DNA from: Halobacteriovorax sp. GB3
Lineage (GTDB): Bacteria; Bdellovibrionota; Bacteriovoracia; Bacteriovoracales; Bacteriovoracaceae
Direction of reading: 5' to 3'
DNA length: 64,000 nt
Assembly: GCF_028649655.1 (NCBI RefSeq)
Contig: NZ_JAQSLN010000005.1
Coordinates: 287,561-351,560 of the forward strand
The notes below the pieces were generated by a model, which was not told the origin of the DNA, ran no database searches, and was given only the letters and a program-made list of their open reading frames with translations. A program made the translations under genes and the position numbers. Shown piece by piece: positions 25,675 through 34,712 of the stretch. Each line of letters starts with the position of its first letter. Positions within the stretch are counted from its first letter, which is position 1.

Positions 25675-26370
25675 TTACTTTTTAAACAAAGAAAGAATCT
25701 TATTTTTAATACCTGTTGATTCTTCATCTTCGTCTTCTTCTTTTTTTAATTTTCTCTTTTTTGTTTTTTCTTGAACCTGTGGTTTCTTGCGTTCAATTTT
25801 AATCATGCGAGTTTGACCACTTGATTCCTCAAGATCGAAAAAGTTCTCGCTAATCCTTCCTGAGGACTTCTCATTTTCTTCTTTCTTGATGGCAGTTTCT
25901 TCTTTAAGAGTTGTCGCTTCAGATTGATTAGGCTTTAAAACTTTTACTTCAGTCTTTTGTCTACGCTCTTGCTTCATAACAAGAGTTGCATGTTCAGATG
26001 ACTGTCTATCAAGACCGGTGCTTAAGTTGATTGGATTATGATTAACTTCAATTCTATCCATTTCACCTTTCGTGAGCTTTGCTTTATCGATCATGATCTT
26101 AACATTAGGACCAATTGTAATGATATCATTAACTCGAAAACGAGATTCTAAGACAGAGTTTTGATTGAGATAAGTTCCATTTGTTGAACCGAGGTCTTTG
26201 ACAAGAACAGATCCATTTTCAGAAACTTTCAGAGCAAGGTGCTGGCCACTTACATGAGAATCAGTAAGCTTGATATCACTTTTACTAGAACGCCCAATAA
26301 TGCGCGATTTTCTATCAATGTTCAGAGTGAATTTGTTCTCACCCTCTGATATCAAAATAATAATTGCCAT
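25675..26370 (-). CDS. FHA-domain protein
   Basis: The 231-residue protein starts with an FHA domain (about 1-95) with the expected RIIGRSSKSDIKL, SGQHLAL and DLGSTNGTYLN motifs for phosphothreonine binding. The remaining 135 residues are charged, low-complexity and probably disordered, ending in a Lys/Glu-rich stretch. No kinase or secretion genes are adjacent. A role as an adaptor for Ser/Thr phosphorylation signalling is family knowledge; partners are unknown. Confidence 0.9.
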   Translation of the reverse strand: MAIIILISEGENKFTLNIDRKSRIIGRSSKSDIKLTDSHVSGQHLALKVSENGSVLVKDLGSTNGTYLNQNSVLESRFRVNDIITIGPNVKIMIDKAKLTKGEMDRIEVNHNPINLSTGLDRQSSEHATLVMKQERRQKTEVKVLKPNQSEATTLKEETAIKKEENEKSSGRISENFFDLEESSGQTRMIKIERKKPQVQEKTKKRKLKKEEDEDEESTGIKNKILSLFKK

Positions 26371-26503
26371 TTAAACCTCATTCTAAATACTTATCGTAGA
26401 TTATCATAAATAATTGAGGATTTTCTCTTTAGTTTTCTTTAATATTATATTGTGATAAATGAGTTAAAATAGAATTAATTCTTTTAAAAATAGGGGTCAT
26501 TCT

Positions 26504-26842
26504 ATGAGTGATACAAAAATAATTGAAATTACTGAAAAAGCTGTTGAGCAAATCGCCAAAATTTTTAGCGATCAAGAGAATTCTGAAGAAAAAGGCGTTC
26601 GTCTTGGCGTTGTCGGTGGTGGTTGTTCAGGTCTTTCATACAAAATAGATTTTGATTACAAGAAAGAGAAAGATAACGTTCTAGAATTTGAAACTTTTAA
26701 TGTATTCATTGATCCTAAGTCATCTATTTACCTTAAGGGTGTCGTTTTAGATTTTAAAGATGGTCTTCAAGGTAAGGGATTTGTCTTTCAAAACCCAAAT
26801 GCTACAAACACTTGTGGTTGTGGTGAATCATTTTCAGTCTAA
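26504..26842 (+). CDS. A-type Fe-S cluster carrier (IscA/ErpA family)
   Basis: The 112-residue protein has the three conserved cysteines of A-type carriers: GGGCSGLSY (Cys43) and the C-terminal NTCGCGESF. It accepts and passes on Fe-S clusters. No isc or suf genes are adjacent. The gene is 16 bases upstream of a YgfZ-like gene, matching the functional pairing of ISCA1/2 with IBA57 in mitochondria. I cannot distinguish IscA, ErpA or SufA without alignment. Confidence 0.93.
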   Translation: MSDTKIIEITEKAVEQIAKIFSDQENSEEKGVRLGVVGGGCSGLSYKIDFDYKKEKDNVLEFETFNVFIDPKSSIYLKGVVLDFKDGLQGKGFVFQNPNATNTCGCGESFSV

Positions 26843-26858
26843 TTACTAAGGAATCAAT

Positions 26859-28418
26859 GTGTCTTTAGAAAGTCGTCTAGCTGGTGGCCAGTTTTGGCTG
26901 CAAAACTATGCTGTTCTCGAAGTTAAAGGTGAAGATAGATCTCGCTATATGCAAGGTCAGCTCACTCAAGATGTTGAATCATTAAAAGACGGACAAGGAA
27001 CACTTGCTACACGTCTTACGAATAAAGGAAAACTAGTCAGTTTTTTCTTTTATGTTCGTTCTAAAGACTTTGACTATATCGTCGTTGAGAAAGGTCTTGT
27101 AGAAATAACAAAAAGTGATCTCGAAAAATTTATTATCATGGATGACGTTGAGATTGAAGTTGCCGATCTTAAAATTCTTGCGGAAGTAGGAACATGCGCT
27201 CTTTTGAGTAAGCACGATCAGTCTTTTGAATTGAACTTATTTGAAGAACCAGGAAAGTTGTCTTTTTATCAAGAGTCATTTGAATTAAAAAATGAATTAA
27301 GTTTCGAAGAGCAGGAAAGCTATAGGTTTTTTTCATGTTTTCCTAAATGGGACTACAATGTCGATAATTCGCAATTTATTAACGATTCGCGATTAAATGA
27401 ATTAGCAATTAGTTATAAGAAAGGATGTTTTCTTGGACAGGAAACTGTTGCTAAAATTAATAACAATCGTGGTGCATCTTATTACCCTTGTTTTTTAAAA
27501 ATTGAAAATGTGCAGTTTGATCATTCGAAATTTTTACCTTTTCAAGTTAATGACAGAAAAGGCGGAACTTATTATGGACATCAAAGATTAGGTGAGGATG
27601 TTTATTTAGAAGTTTCTCTTTTTAGAGAATTTAGAGTTCAGGGAAAAAAGTTAGAATTTGAATTAGATGGTAAAACTTATCATGGTGAAGTTTGCTATGC
27701 ACCTTTTTATGGCACGTACTGTTCCACAGAAAAGTCCAAAGAATATTATGAAAAAGCTGTAGAATTGTTTCAAGCTGATAAAGAGGAAGAAGCTCTTCAG
27801 TTACTTGAAGCATCTGTCTTACTAGACTCGCAATTTGCTGATGCTTATGAAGTCATGGGTGTAATATTAGGTCGTCATCATCGCTATGATGAAGGTATTC
27901 AATTTATGGATAAGCTTTTAGAAGTAGATCCAACTTCTGTCATGGCCCATACAAATAAGTCTCTTTATTTGATGAAGCTAGGAAAAATTGAAGAAGCTGA
28001 GGAAGAAAAAAGTAAGGCAACAGTTAAGACATTTGAGAAATTTGGTGCCGAAGCGCAAGCCAAGAGAAGAGCAAAAGAAGAAGAAGAGGCCAAGAAAGCG
28101 GATATCGAAAGACGAGAAGGGATGTTTCTTCAAGTTTTAGAATTAGATGCTGATGATACTCTTGCTAATTATGGGCTTGCTGACATTGCCTTCTATAGAG
28201 AGCAATATGATCAAGTTGAAAAATATATTGAAATCGTCTTAGAGCAAGATCCTAAATATTCAAATGCTTATTTACTCTTAGGTAAAGCACTTGTTGAGTT
28301 AAAGAAAAATGAAAGGGCCATTGAGATCTTTGAAAAAGGTATTGAGGTTTCATCCAAGAACGGTGATTTGATGCCGGCCAATGCCATGCAGGCGAAATTA
28401 AATGAGCTTAAACGTTAA
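26859..28418 (+). CDS. YgfZ/IBA57-like folate-binding protein fused to TPR repeats
   Basis: The GTG start has AAGGAA upstream. Residues 1-300 are a GcvT-like folate-binding domain with the family signature KKGCFLGQE (187-195). Residues 288-515 contain TPR units (SKEYYEKAVELFQADKEEEA, ADAYEVMGVILGRHHRYDEG, SNAYLLLGKALVELKKNERA) broken by a charged helix rich in KEEEEAKK. YgfZ and IBA57 support Fe-S enzyme maturation with folate. A TPR fusion is not usual in the family and may recruit client proteins. It pairs with the upstream A-type carrier. Confidence 0.85.
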   Translation: MSLESRLAGGQFWLQNYAVLEVKGEDRSRYMQGQLTQDVESLKDGQGTLATRLTNKGKLVSFFFYVRSKDFDYIVVEKGLVEITKSDLEKFIIMDDVEIEVADLKILAEVGTCALLSKHDQSFELNLFEEPGKLSFYQESFELKNELSFEEQESYRFFSCFPKWDYNVDNSQFINDSRLNELAISYKKGCFLGQETVAKINNNRGASYYPCFLKIENVQFDHSKFLPFQVNDRKGGTYYGHQRLGEDVYLEVSLFREFRVQGKKLEFELDGKTYHGEVCYAPFYGTYCSTEKSKEYYEKAVELFQADKEEEALQLLEASVLLDSQFADAYEVMGVILGRHHRYDEGIQFMDKLLEVDPTSVMAHTNKSLYLMKLGKIEEAEEEKSKATVKTFEKFGAEAQAKRRAKEEEEAKKADIERREGMFLQVLELDADDTLANYGLADIAFYREQYDQVEKYIEIVLEQDPKYSNAYLLLGKALVELKKNERAIEIFEKGIEVSSKNGDLMPANAMQAKLNELKR

Positions 28419-29872
28419 GATTTAAGCTCATAATGTTTTCTTTGTTCTCTTAAGTGTTCTGCTAGCTCATTAAGTTCTTTAGAAGCATCTACATGATGTT
28501 GATTGAGGTAGCTAAATGTTTGACCGACTCTTTCTTTCATTTCATTAACGAGTTGATAGATTGATTGAATCAGTTCATTTCCTTCATCTGTTACTTTTTC
28601 ATTGTCGTAGGCGTGAGAAAGATCCTCTACACAATAAGTGAGCATGAGGTATTCCTCAACTGCACGTTTTTTGATTTTAAGTAATTCGTCATCACTAAAT
28701 TGATGTATTCCTTCAAGCTTACCCTCTTCAATTGCTAAGTCGAGGTCGTGAAAAAGTTTTAAGGCCCAGAAGAATGTAAAACAAGCGTGATAAATTCCTC
28801 TTACTGGTCTTAGTGCTCTTCTCCATGGGCTGTAGTAGATCTTGTCATCGTCTTCATTTAGTAATTCTGAATAATTAAGAAATGTATTGAGATAGTGGTG
28901 GCCGTTTTCGTGAAGAAGGTCATCCATGAGATCTACAAAGTCTCTATCAAACATATTGATTGAAGAAAACCCTGGTAGTGATTGCATAGAATAGCTAACG
29001 ATCCCTGTTTCATTAACTGGAACGAGAGAGTGTGTGAAACTTAAAAATGTATCTAAAAGACCTTCAGAAGAAGCTTCAATAATATTAAGCGCCTTGAGAG
29101 TGTCTGCTTTAAATTGTTCGAGATTTTCTTTTCCTTTATTACAACTCGGTAGAAGATATACTTTCTTGCCTTTGAGTTTAATAAAACTATCGTTAGATAG
29201 AAGAGGAACTTCAAATAGGTCTGTATTGATTTCTACTTCGATTCCAGACTTGTTTGAGAAGATTCTCTTAAGTGCGATATTTGGAAAAATATCTGATGGT
29301 TCTTCAAAGTCTGCCATTTTATGAGACTCACCAATATAGAGTCTCTCCTCATTATCACCAATTTCGGGAATCGCATTATAAAGAATGACGTCTTTAAGAT
29401 TCGGTTCTTGGTTGCTGATATGAAGGTAGTAGAAAGATAGAATTTGATTTTCAAGTAAAGTGAGTAGGTGAGCTGAGGCTTCGATAATATTGTTATTTTC
29501 ATCGAGCATTTCTAGAAAGCTCTGTGCCATTTCAGAATCATTCCAAAAATTGAATAATTCATCTTCTGCTTCAGAAAATTCAAACTCTTCATTTCGTTCT
29601 GTTTCAAGAATCTCTTCATGAAGTTGAACAACATAGATTAGATTTTCTAGAAGAGTCGACCAGTAAAATTTTAAAGGTGTATAAGACTCTAATTTATTAT
29701 CCTTAACTAATTCCTTAAGTGCTTGAAGAAACTCAGCAGATAGATGCTCAGTTGTGTAACCAGCAAGCATGTCCTCTCTTATATCCTGAATCAATTCAGC
29801 ATAAGACATCATTACATTTTGTTTAATCGTTCCATGAAATTCTTTAGAACAAATGTTTTTTGAAGTAATCAT
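28415..29872 (-). CDS. HExxH protein resembling 2-oxoglutarate-dependent peptide beta-hydroxylases
   Basis: The 485-residue protein has an HExxH motif, His321-Glu-Asn-Gly-His325, in the setting DLLHENGHHYLNT. Twenty residues later comes YYSPWRRALRPVRGIYHACF (346-365). This spacing and the PWR/RPxxG.xH block match the HExxH family first described beside RiPP and FxsA-type peptide clusters, some of which hydroxylate peptides using iron and 2-oxoglutarate. The N-terminal 300 residues are acidic and helical. No precursor peptide, radical SAM enzyme or transporter gene is adjacent. The ATG at 29812 is an alternative start. Function is inferred from the motif alone. Confidence 0.6.
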   Translation of the reverse strand: MITSKNICSKEFHGTIKQNVMMSYAELIQDIREDMLAGYTTEHLSAEFLQALKELVKDNKLESYTPLKFYWSTLLENLIYVVQLHEEILETERNEEFEFSEAEDELFNFWNDSEMAQSFLEMLDENNNIIEASAHLLTLLENQILSFYYLHISNQEPNLKDVILYNAIPEIGDNEERLYIGESHKMADFEEPSDIFPNIALKRIFSNKSGIEVEINTDLFEVPLLSNDSFIKLKGKKVYLLPSCNKGKENLEQFKADTLKALNIIEASSEGLLDTFLSFTHSLVPVNETGIVSYSMQSLPGFSSINMFDRDFVDLMDDLLHENGHHYLNTFLNYSELLNEDDDKIYYSPWRRALRPVRGIYHACFTFFWALKLFHDLDLAIEEGKLEGIHQFSDDELLKIKKRAVEEYLMLTYCVEDLSHAYDNEKVTDEGNELIQSIYQLVNEMKERVGQTFSYLNQHHVDASKELNELAEHLREQRKHYELKS

Positions 29873-29909
29873 GTGGAAATCTCTTGGGAAAGAAGGAAGG
29901 AAGTATAAA

Positions 29910-29984
29910 TGGCTGGGATGGCCGGATTCGAACCGGCGACCAATAGATTAACAGTCTACTGCGCTACCGCTGCGCCACATCCCA
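29910..29984 (-). tRNA. tRNA-Asn (GTT)
   Basis: A complete cloverleaf reads on the minus strand: acceptor TGGGATG pairs with CATCCCA, the anticodon loop is CTGTTAA with GTT, the T-arm is GGTTCGAATCC, and CCA is encoded. It lies 37 bases upstream of the HExxH gene on the same strand. Confidence 0.95.
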
Positions 29985-30095
29985 ACTATTTATGAGTAAT
30001 TGTTATAAGTGTTTTTTTGATTGTTGTCTAGCCCCTTTTTTTAAAAAAAATGCGTAAATACAACTTGTTGTCAGGCATATACCCGATAAAAAAGC

Positions 30096-30123
30096 TCAAG
30101 ATTTTTATGATACTGACCGATAA
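30096..30123 (+). promoter_or_regulatory. Sigma-28 (FliA)-like promoter
   Basis: TCAAGATT (30096-30103) and ACCGATAA (30116-30123) match the sigma-28 elements TAAAGTTT and GCCGATAA with a 12-base spacer (11 is usual). Predicted transcription start is about 30130, just before AAAGGA and the ATG at 30152. A second CCGATAA occurs at 30083-30089. Confidence 0.5.
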
Positions 30124-30151
30124 TAGTATTAGAAATCTAAAAGGATTGATA

Positions 30152-30667
30152 ATGGCAGCAGCTCAAAATCTTCTCATGGATCTCTTAAGGATCTTAACTC
30201 CTGAAGAAATCAATAAGTTAACCTCATCTTCTGAAGGCGATAAGAGAGTTTCGCTTACAGATATGATGAACTTACGTGCAACTGGAGAAGAAATTGATTT
30301 TAGCGATAAGGCCAATATGGCAAAAATCCTTCCTTTTAAAAGAAAAGATGAAGCTGATGGTGAAGCTGAGGATAGTGAAATTTTTGCAGGAAAAGACTGT
30401 GTTGAATATATTGCTCAGCACTATTTAAAAAGAGAACTCAACGATAATTTGGTTGATAAAGAAACCGGTCAAACGGTTGAGACATCTCACTTTATTTTAA
30501 ATGAGAAAAAGCGATTTACTTATTCCCAGTCTAAGCTGAAAGGGAGTGAGGTTTTAAAGCTTTATCAAAAAAATAGTGTCGTAGATATTGAGCAAGAGAA
30601 AAAGCTTAAAGATGATCTTTCAAAGTCTGCGCAAACTGGTGTTCTTGTAAATAAGAGACAATTCTAA
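30152..30667 (+). CDS. Unknown protein, possibly flagellar-regulon
   Basis: I start at ATG 30152 (171 residues), which follows AAAGGA at the right distance; the frame remains open 34 codons upstream, but that part overlaps the promoter. The N terminus is helical (QNLLMDLLRILTPEEINKL), followed by a low-complexity acidic part and a basic helical C terminus. No family was recognised. A sigma-28-like promoter suggests coregulation with motility genes. The gene ends before the terminator of the convergent ast unit. Confidence 0.65.
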   Translation: MAAAQNLLMDLLRILTPEEINKLTSSSEGDKRVSLTDMMNLRATGEEIDFSDKANMAKILPFKRKDEADGEAEDSEIFAGKDCVEYIAQHYLKRELNDNLVDKETGQTVETSHFILNEKKRFTYSQSKLKGSEVLKLYQKNSVVDIEQEKKLKDDLSKSAQTGVLVNKRQF

Positions 30668-30693
30668 AAAAAGGCCCTCTTATAAAGAGGGCC
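30666..30693 (-). terminator. Intrinsic terminator of the ast unit
   Basis: GGCCCTCTT (30673-30681) pairs with AAGAGGGCC (30685-30693). On the minus strand it is followed by a run of seven T. On the plus strand the tail is AAATATC, so it acts mainly leftward. Confidence 0.8.
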
Positions 30694-30700
30694 AAATATC

Positions 30701-32215
30701 TTAGTCCATAAGACCAGGGACAGAATCTAATGTTTCGGTAAAATCATTATCGACTTCCAGTGAAGCTAGCTGATAAACACATGAATCGATTGTTGTAACA
30801 GCGGCAGGATGGTAGTTCCCAGAATTTTTAACACCACCAAATGGTAGCTTAGCACTTGCCCCAACTGTTGATCTATTTCTGTTACAGAGACCTGCATCAA
30901 TATCGATCAAACATTTTTCAAAAATACTATCGTCTTTAGTAAATACAGATGAAGCTAGGCCATATTCTGTTTTATTGGCCATCTCAATCGCTTCTTCAAT
31001 ATCTGTGTAAGGAATAAATGTATTGTTTGGACCAAAAATTTCACTCGCAAGAAAGTGACTATTATCATCCCATTTTTCAGCGAAATGAATTGATGGAGAA
31101 ACAAAGTATCCTTTTGTATCTCTTTCAAGTTGCTTACCGCGCATGATTTCTTCAAGACCTTCGCGTTTAGCCATTCCTTGGAAAAGTAAATATTGATCAA
31201 GTGATCTTTGGTCAATGAGAGGTCCCATGAATGGTTTAACTTCTTCATTGAGAGGATGATCAACAATGATTCTCTTAGCAAGGTCATGAAAACGAGAAAT
31301 GAATTCGTCTTTAAGCGAGTCGTGAATCAGTGTTATAGCTGTTGAAGTACATCTTTGACCTGTTGTAAGAAAAGAAGCCTTTAACAACTCAACAAGTGCG
31401 TGCTCAATATCTGCATCAGAGTGGATGATTGTTGGGTTCTTCCCACCAAGTTCTAGTGAAACTTGTTTACCAAGATCTTTGTGCGTTTGTTCAACAATCT
31501 TAAGGCCGACTTCTTTTGATCCAGTAAAGAAAACACCCTTGATATTTTTTTCTTTTAAAATTCTACGTGCAATCTCACCGTCACCTTGAATCAAGTTTAG
31601 AACGCCTTTTGGAAATCCTGCTTCAACTAGACATTCAAACATTAGTTGAGCGCTGTAGCACGTTTTCTCTGAAGGTTTGAAAATAATTGAGTTCCCTGCA
31701 ATAAGACAACTTAGGATCTGTCCGTTTGCCAGGTGACAAGGAAAATTAAATGGACCAATGATCAGAGATGGACCAATTGGTTTATAGATTACATTCCCTT
31801 CTGTGTGGGCCATGATCTCCGGATAATTTTTCGTGTTGATTCTTGGTAGGGAGTCACTAATTGTAACATCTACTTTAGAAGCGAGAGCACCAGCTTCTGT
31901 ACGTGCTTCCCACAATGGCTTTCCTGCTTCAAGAGCAATTGCTGTTGCAATCTCCTCTTTTTTAGCAATAACCATTTCTTTATATCTTCTTAGAATTTCA
32001 ATTCTTTTTTCTAGGGGTGTTTTTCTCCAAACTTTGAAACCTTCATTAGCCGATTCGATAATGGCATCGACATGGCGGTATTCAACAGGACATTCCCATA
32101 ATGTTTTCTCAGTATCGGCAGGACATTCTCTTACAATGATTTTGTCCGCGCGGTTGGTTCCGTTCGTTTCAACTTGATGAAATTCGCCGTGAAAGTAGTT
32201 ACCTTTGAGTTGCAT
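30701..32215 (-). CDS. astD: N-succinylglutamate 5-semialdehyde dehydrogenase
   Basis: The 504-residue aldehyde dehydrogenase has the conserved LELGGKNP (catalytic Glu) and TTGQRCTSTA (catalytic Cys) motifs, and FTGSKEVG in the NAD site. The N-terminal HGEFHQV region and the neighbour astA point to AstD, the fourth step of the arginine succinyltransferase pathway, rather than a generic aldehyde dehydrogenase. It is the last gene of the unit, 11 bases after astA. astB and astE are not in this window. Confidence 0.88.
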   Translation of the reverse strand: MQLKGNYFHGEFHQVETNGTNRADKIIVRECPADTEKTLWECPVEYRHVDAIIESANEGFKVWRKTPLEKRIEILRRYKEMVIAKKEEIATAIALEAGKPLWEARTEAGALASKVDVTISDSLPRINTKNYPEIMAHTEGNVIYKPIGPSLIIGPFNFPCHLANGQILSCLIAGNSIIFKPSEKTCYSAQLMFECLVEAGFPKGVLNLIQGDGEIARRILKEKNIKGVFFTGSKEVGLKIVEQTHKDLGKQVSLELGGKNPTIIHSDADIEHALVELLKASFLTTGQRCTSTAITLIHDSLKDEFISRFHDLAKRIIVDHPLNEEVKPFMGPLIDQRSLDQYLLFQGMAKREGLEEIMRGKQLERDTKGYFVSPSIHFAEKWDDNSHFLASEIFGPNNTFIPYTDIEEAIEMANKTEYGLASSVFTKDDSIFEKCLIDIDAGLCNRNRSTVGASAKLPFGGVKNSGNYHPAAVTTIDSCVYQLASLEVDNDFTETLDSVPGLMD

Positions 32216-32226
32216 ATAAAATCCTT

Positions 32227-33252
32227 TTAAATAAATGTTAAATTTACTTCTAGACTGTCGTCGAGATCAAATTCTGATTGATAGTCTTTTGAAATAAAAT
32301 ATTTGCCATCTTCTGTGATTGAAACTTCTGTGCAAACTGATAAGAACTTATGCTCTTTCGAAGGTAATTGTATCAGAGCTAACTTTTTATTCTTTTCATC
32401 TAGCTTGTCGCTAAAAGAAATGGTGTTCTTTTCAATATTTTTAACGACAGAAACTTCATTAAGTTCAGCACGATAGTGAGGTCCACCATCAAAAGGGTCA
32501 ACTTCTTCAGTATAGTTAAAACCAATTTTCTCGAGCATCTTCTTAACTGGAATCGTATCTTTACCAACTTTTCCAATAGCATTTCTTGCTTCAATAGGGA
32601 GGAGTGTTTCATAGATAATTCCAGAAGGCCAAAGGCTTAAAATAAACTCTTTGTTGCTTCTGCTGAGAATGTCGGCATCATGATATTCCATATTGAGAAA
32701 TCTTCTACCAATCGCTTCCCAAAGTGGAGAGCGACCATCTTTATCAAATGGAGGCATAAGTTCAGAGTGAATAGTGCTCTTGAATTGCTTTTGATTTAAT
32801 CCCATATAAAGAAAACGAACGAATGAAAGTTGCTTTCCTAATTTATTTGGGTTGCTTCTATATTCTGGATCAAGAATTAAACCACCGATTTCTGTCGGTC
32901 CGTTAGTATCGTGACCAAGCTTCAAAGTACCGTGTATGAAACCAGTATTAATAGAACGAGAGAATTTGTTTTCCTGACTTACTTTTAAAAAGAAGTGAGG
33001 TTCATCTTCTGTTCCATGTTGGGCATGAATCATTGAGCAGCCAATAACAGATTTTTTTTCCACATCTTCTAAAACAAAGATGTAGTGATTTTCAGCGAGA
33101 TCTTTTGACGGATTCTCAAAAGCTAGAATAGAGCTTTTAATTTTCGCTTCAATAATGTCTCTATCTTGAGGCAGGTTGATAAAAACGTAATGCTGACTCA
33201 AGGCAAATAAATCATCTAAATCTTTTAAAGAAGCTGGTCTAAGCAAAAACAT
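32227..33252 (-). CDS. astA: Arginine N-succinyltransferase
   Basis: The 341-residue protein begins with MFLLRPASLKDLDDL, typical of AstA and its GNAT-like fold. It has the family segments TEIGGLILDPEYR and EFILSLWPSGIIYETLLP. It transfers succinate from succinyl-CoA to the alpha-amino group of arginine, committing it to degradation to glutamate. The order aminotransferase-astA-astD with gaps of 8 and 11 bases indicates one operon. It may help use amino acids released from prey protein. Confidence 0.93.
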   Translation of the reverse strand: MFLLRPASLKDLDDLFALSQHYVFINLPQDRDIIEAKIKSSILAFENPSKDLAENHYIFVLEDVEKKSVIGCSMIHAQHGTEDEPHFFLKVSQENKFSRSINTGFIHGTLKLGHDTNGPTEIGGLILDPEYRSNPNKLGKQLSFVRFLYMGLNQKQFKSTIHSELMPPFDKDGRSPLWEAIGRRFLNMEYHDADILSRSNKEFILSLWPSGIIYETLLPIEARNAIGKVGKDTIPVKKMLEKIGFNYTEEVDPFDGGPHYRAELNEVSVVKNIEKNTISFSDKLDEKNKKLALIQLPSKEHKFLSVCTEVSITEDGKYFISKDYQSEFDLDDSLEVNLTFI

Positions 33253-33260
33253 TGAAACTC

Positions 33261-34625
33261 CTATAAAACTTCTGCAGCCGTCTTTTCGATAATAGAAAAG
33301 ATCTCATCAATATGCTCATCTGTTAGAGCAAGTGGAAGCAGAAATCTAACTCTTACAGGATCTTTACCCGCTAAGAATGAAACGATTCCATTTTCAAAAA
33401 GTTTCTTGATGAAAGCAGATGTTGTTTCTTTAGAAGCATCGCCAACTTCAAAAGAGATCATTGTTCCAACTCCACCAGCATAACCAATTTTATCTTTGCA
33501 AGTTGTGTTTCCAAGGTGGTTCAGTTTAGAGATAAACTTCTCTTCTAATTGTTGAATCCTACCATTTTCTCCATAGAAATTACCTTCTGTTAAATAACGA
33601 ACAATCTTATTACCAGCATTAAGTGCAGCAATAGAACCATTAAATGTACCAGCGATTAGACCAGGTTTTGGATTCAACTCTTCTGTAAAGAACGTTCCAC
33701 AAGCTTGAAGAGCTTTTCCTGTTGTTACAATATCAACGTATTGATCTAATCCAAAGTGTTGGAAAGCAAATAGTTCTCTCGTTCTAGCGAATGACTGAAC
33801 TTCATCAACCCAGATATAGAGACCGTTTTCCTTGGCCCACTTAAATACACCTTCATAATATTCTTTTGTTCCATAAACAAAACCAGCTTCACCCTGAACA
33901 AGTTCAAGCATGATGGCACAGTGTTGATTAGGATACTCTTTTACAACTTCTTTTAGAGCGTTAAGAGTTTTATCAAGCGCATTTTCTGGATCTGTATGAT
34001 CAAAGTGAGGAACGTGATCAACTTTGATCGATGAAGGCATACCTTCTCGATAGGCTGCATTATAAGTAATATCTTGCGTTGCAATACTTCTTCCTGCAAA
34101 AGCTTTTTGAAAAGCAATGAGTCTATAGTTTGGAGCTTTCTTTTGCCATAGCATTTTAAGAGCAGAGTCATTAGCAAATGAACCCGATCCAGCAAACCAG
34201 AAATGCTTTAAGCGTGATCCTTTAACAGAATCAATAAGTGTCTTAGAAAGTTCATATGGCTCAAGATGTGAAAGTAAGTTCCCACACATCATCACGTCGT
34301 TTGTCGCTGCCTCAAGGTGAGCTTTGATATAAAGTGGGTGCGAGTGTCCTAAAAGATTTGGTCCAATCGCTCCAATTAAATCATACTTTACTGAACCATC
34401 AATGATTTCAGTAAAAGGTCCGTGTCCTCTTCCTGATGCCATGTAATTGAAAAAGAAACCTCTACCTTTGTAACCTTCATATTCCTTAAGCACTTCTTCA
34501 GTAAGATGTTTCTTGTCTTCATCGGCTGGCTTAACGGCCATGACTTTCTGTTGTTCTTTAAGAATTTCAGAAAAAAGCTTATTAGAAAGCTCTTGTATTT
34601 CGTTTGAATGAACTCCGTGAATCAT
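33261..34625 (-). CDS. Class III PLP aminotransferase, probable AstC role
   Basis: The 454-residue aminotransferase has the fold-type I landmarks FAGSGSFANDSALK, VDEVQSFARTRELFA and the PLP-binding Lys in TTGKALQACGTFF. It is first in the astA-astD unit, so succinylornithine transamination (AstC) is the likely job. The N-terminal extension of about 70 residues and some internal segments differ from E. coli AstC, so another omega-amino acid substrate is possible. Confidence 0.8.
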   Translation of the reverse strand: MIHGVHSNEIQELSNKLFSEILKEQQKVMAVKPADEDKKHLTEEVLKEYEGYKGRGFFFNYMASGRGHGPFTEIIDGSVKYDLIGAIGPNLLGHSHPLYIKAHLEAATNDVMMCGNLLSHLEPYELSKTLIDSVKGSRLKHFWFAGSGSFANDSALKMLWQKKAPNYRLIAFQKAFAGRSIATQDITYNAAYREGMPSSIKVDHVPHFDHTDPENALDKTLNALKEVVKEYPNQHCAIMLELVQGEAGFVYGTKEYYEGVFKWAKENGLYIWVDEVQSFARTRELFAFQHFGLDQYVDIVTTGKALQACGTFFTEELNPKPGLIAGTFNGSIAALNAGNKIVRYLTEGNFYGENGRIQQLEEKFISKLNHLGNTTCKDKIGYAGGVGTMISFEVGDASKETTSAFIKKLFENGIVSFLAGKDPVRVRFLLPLALTDEHIDEIFSIIEKTAAEVL

Positions 34626-34712
34626 ATGTCTTTCCCTTTTGTTGTTGCTAGGTCAAATGTTCTTTTTTCGCAAAGCCTTGCTAAAAAGATATCATTAGAG
34701 ATAATAAAAAAC

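Noticed and set aside
30050..30151. Upstream extension of the unknown gene at 30152
   Set aside because: It overlaps the sigma-28-like promoter and lacks a ribosome binding site, whereas AAAGGA precedes 30152.
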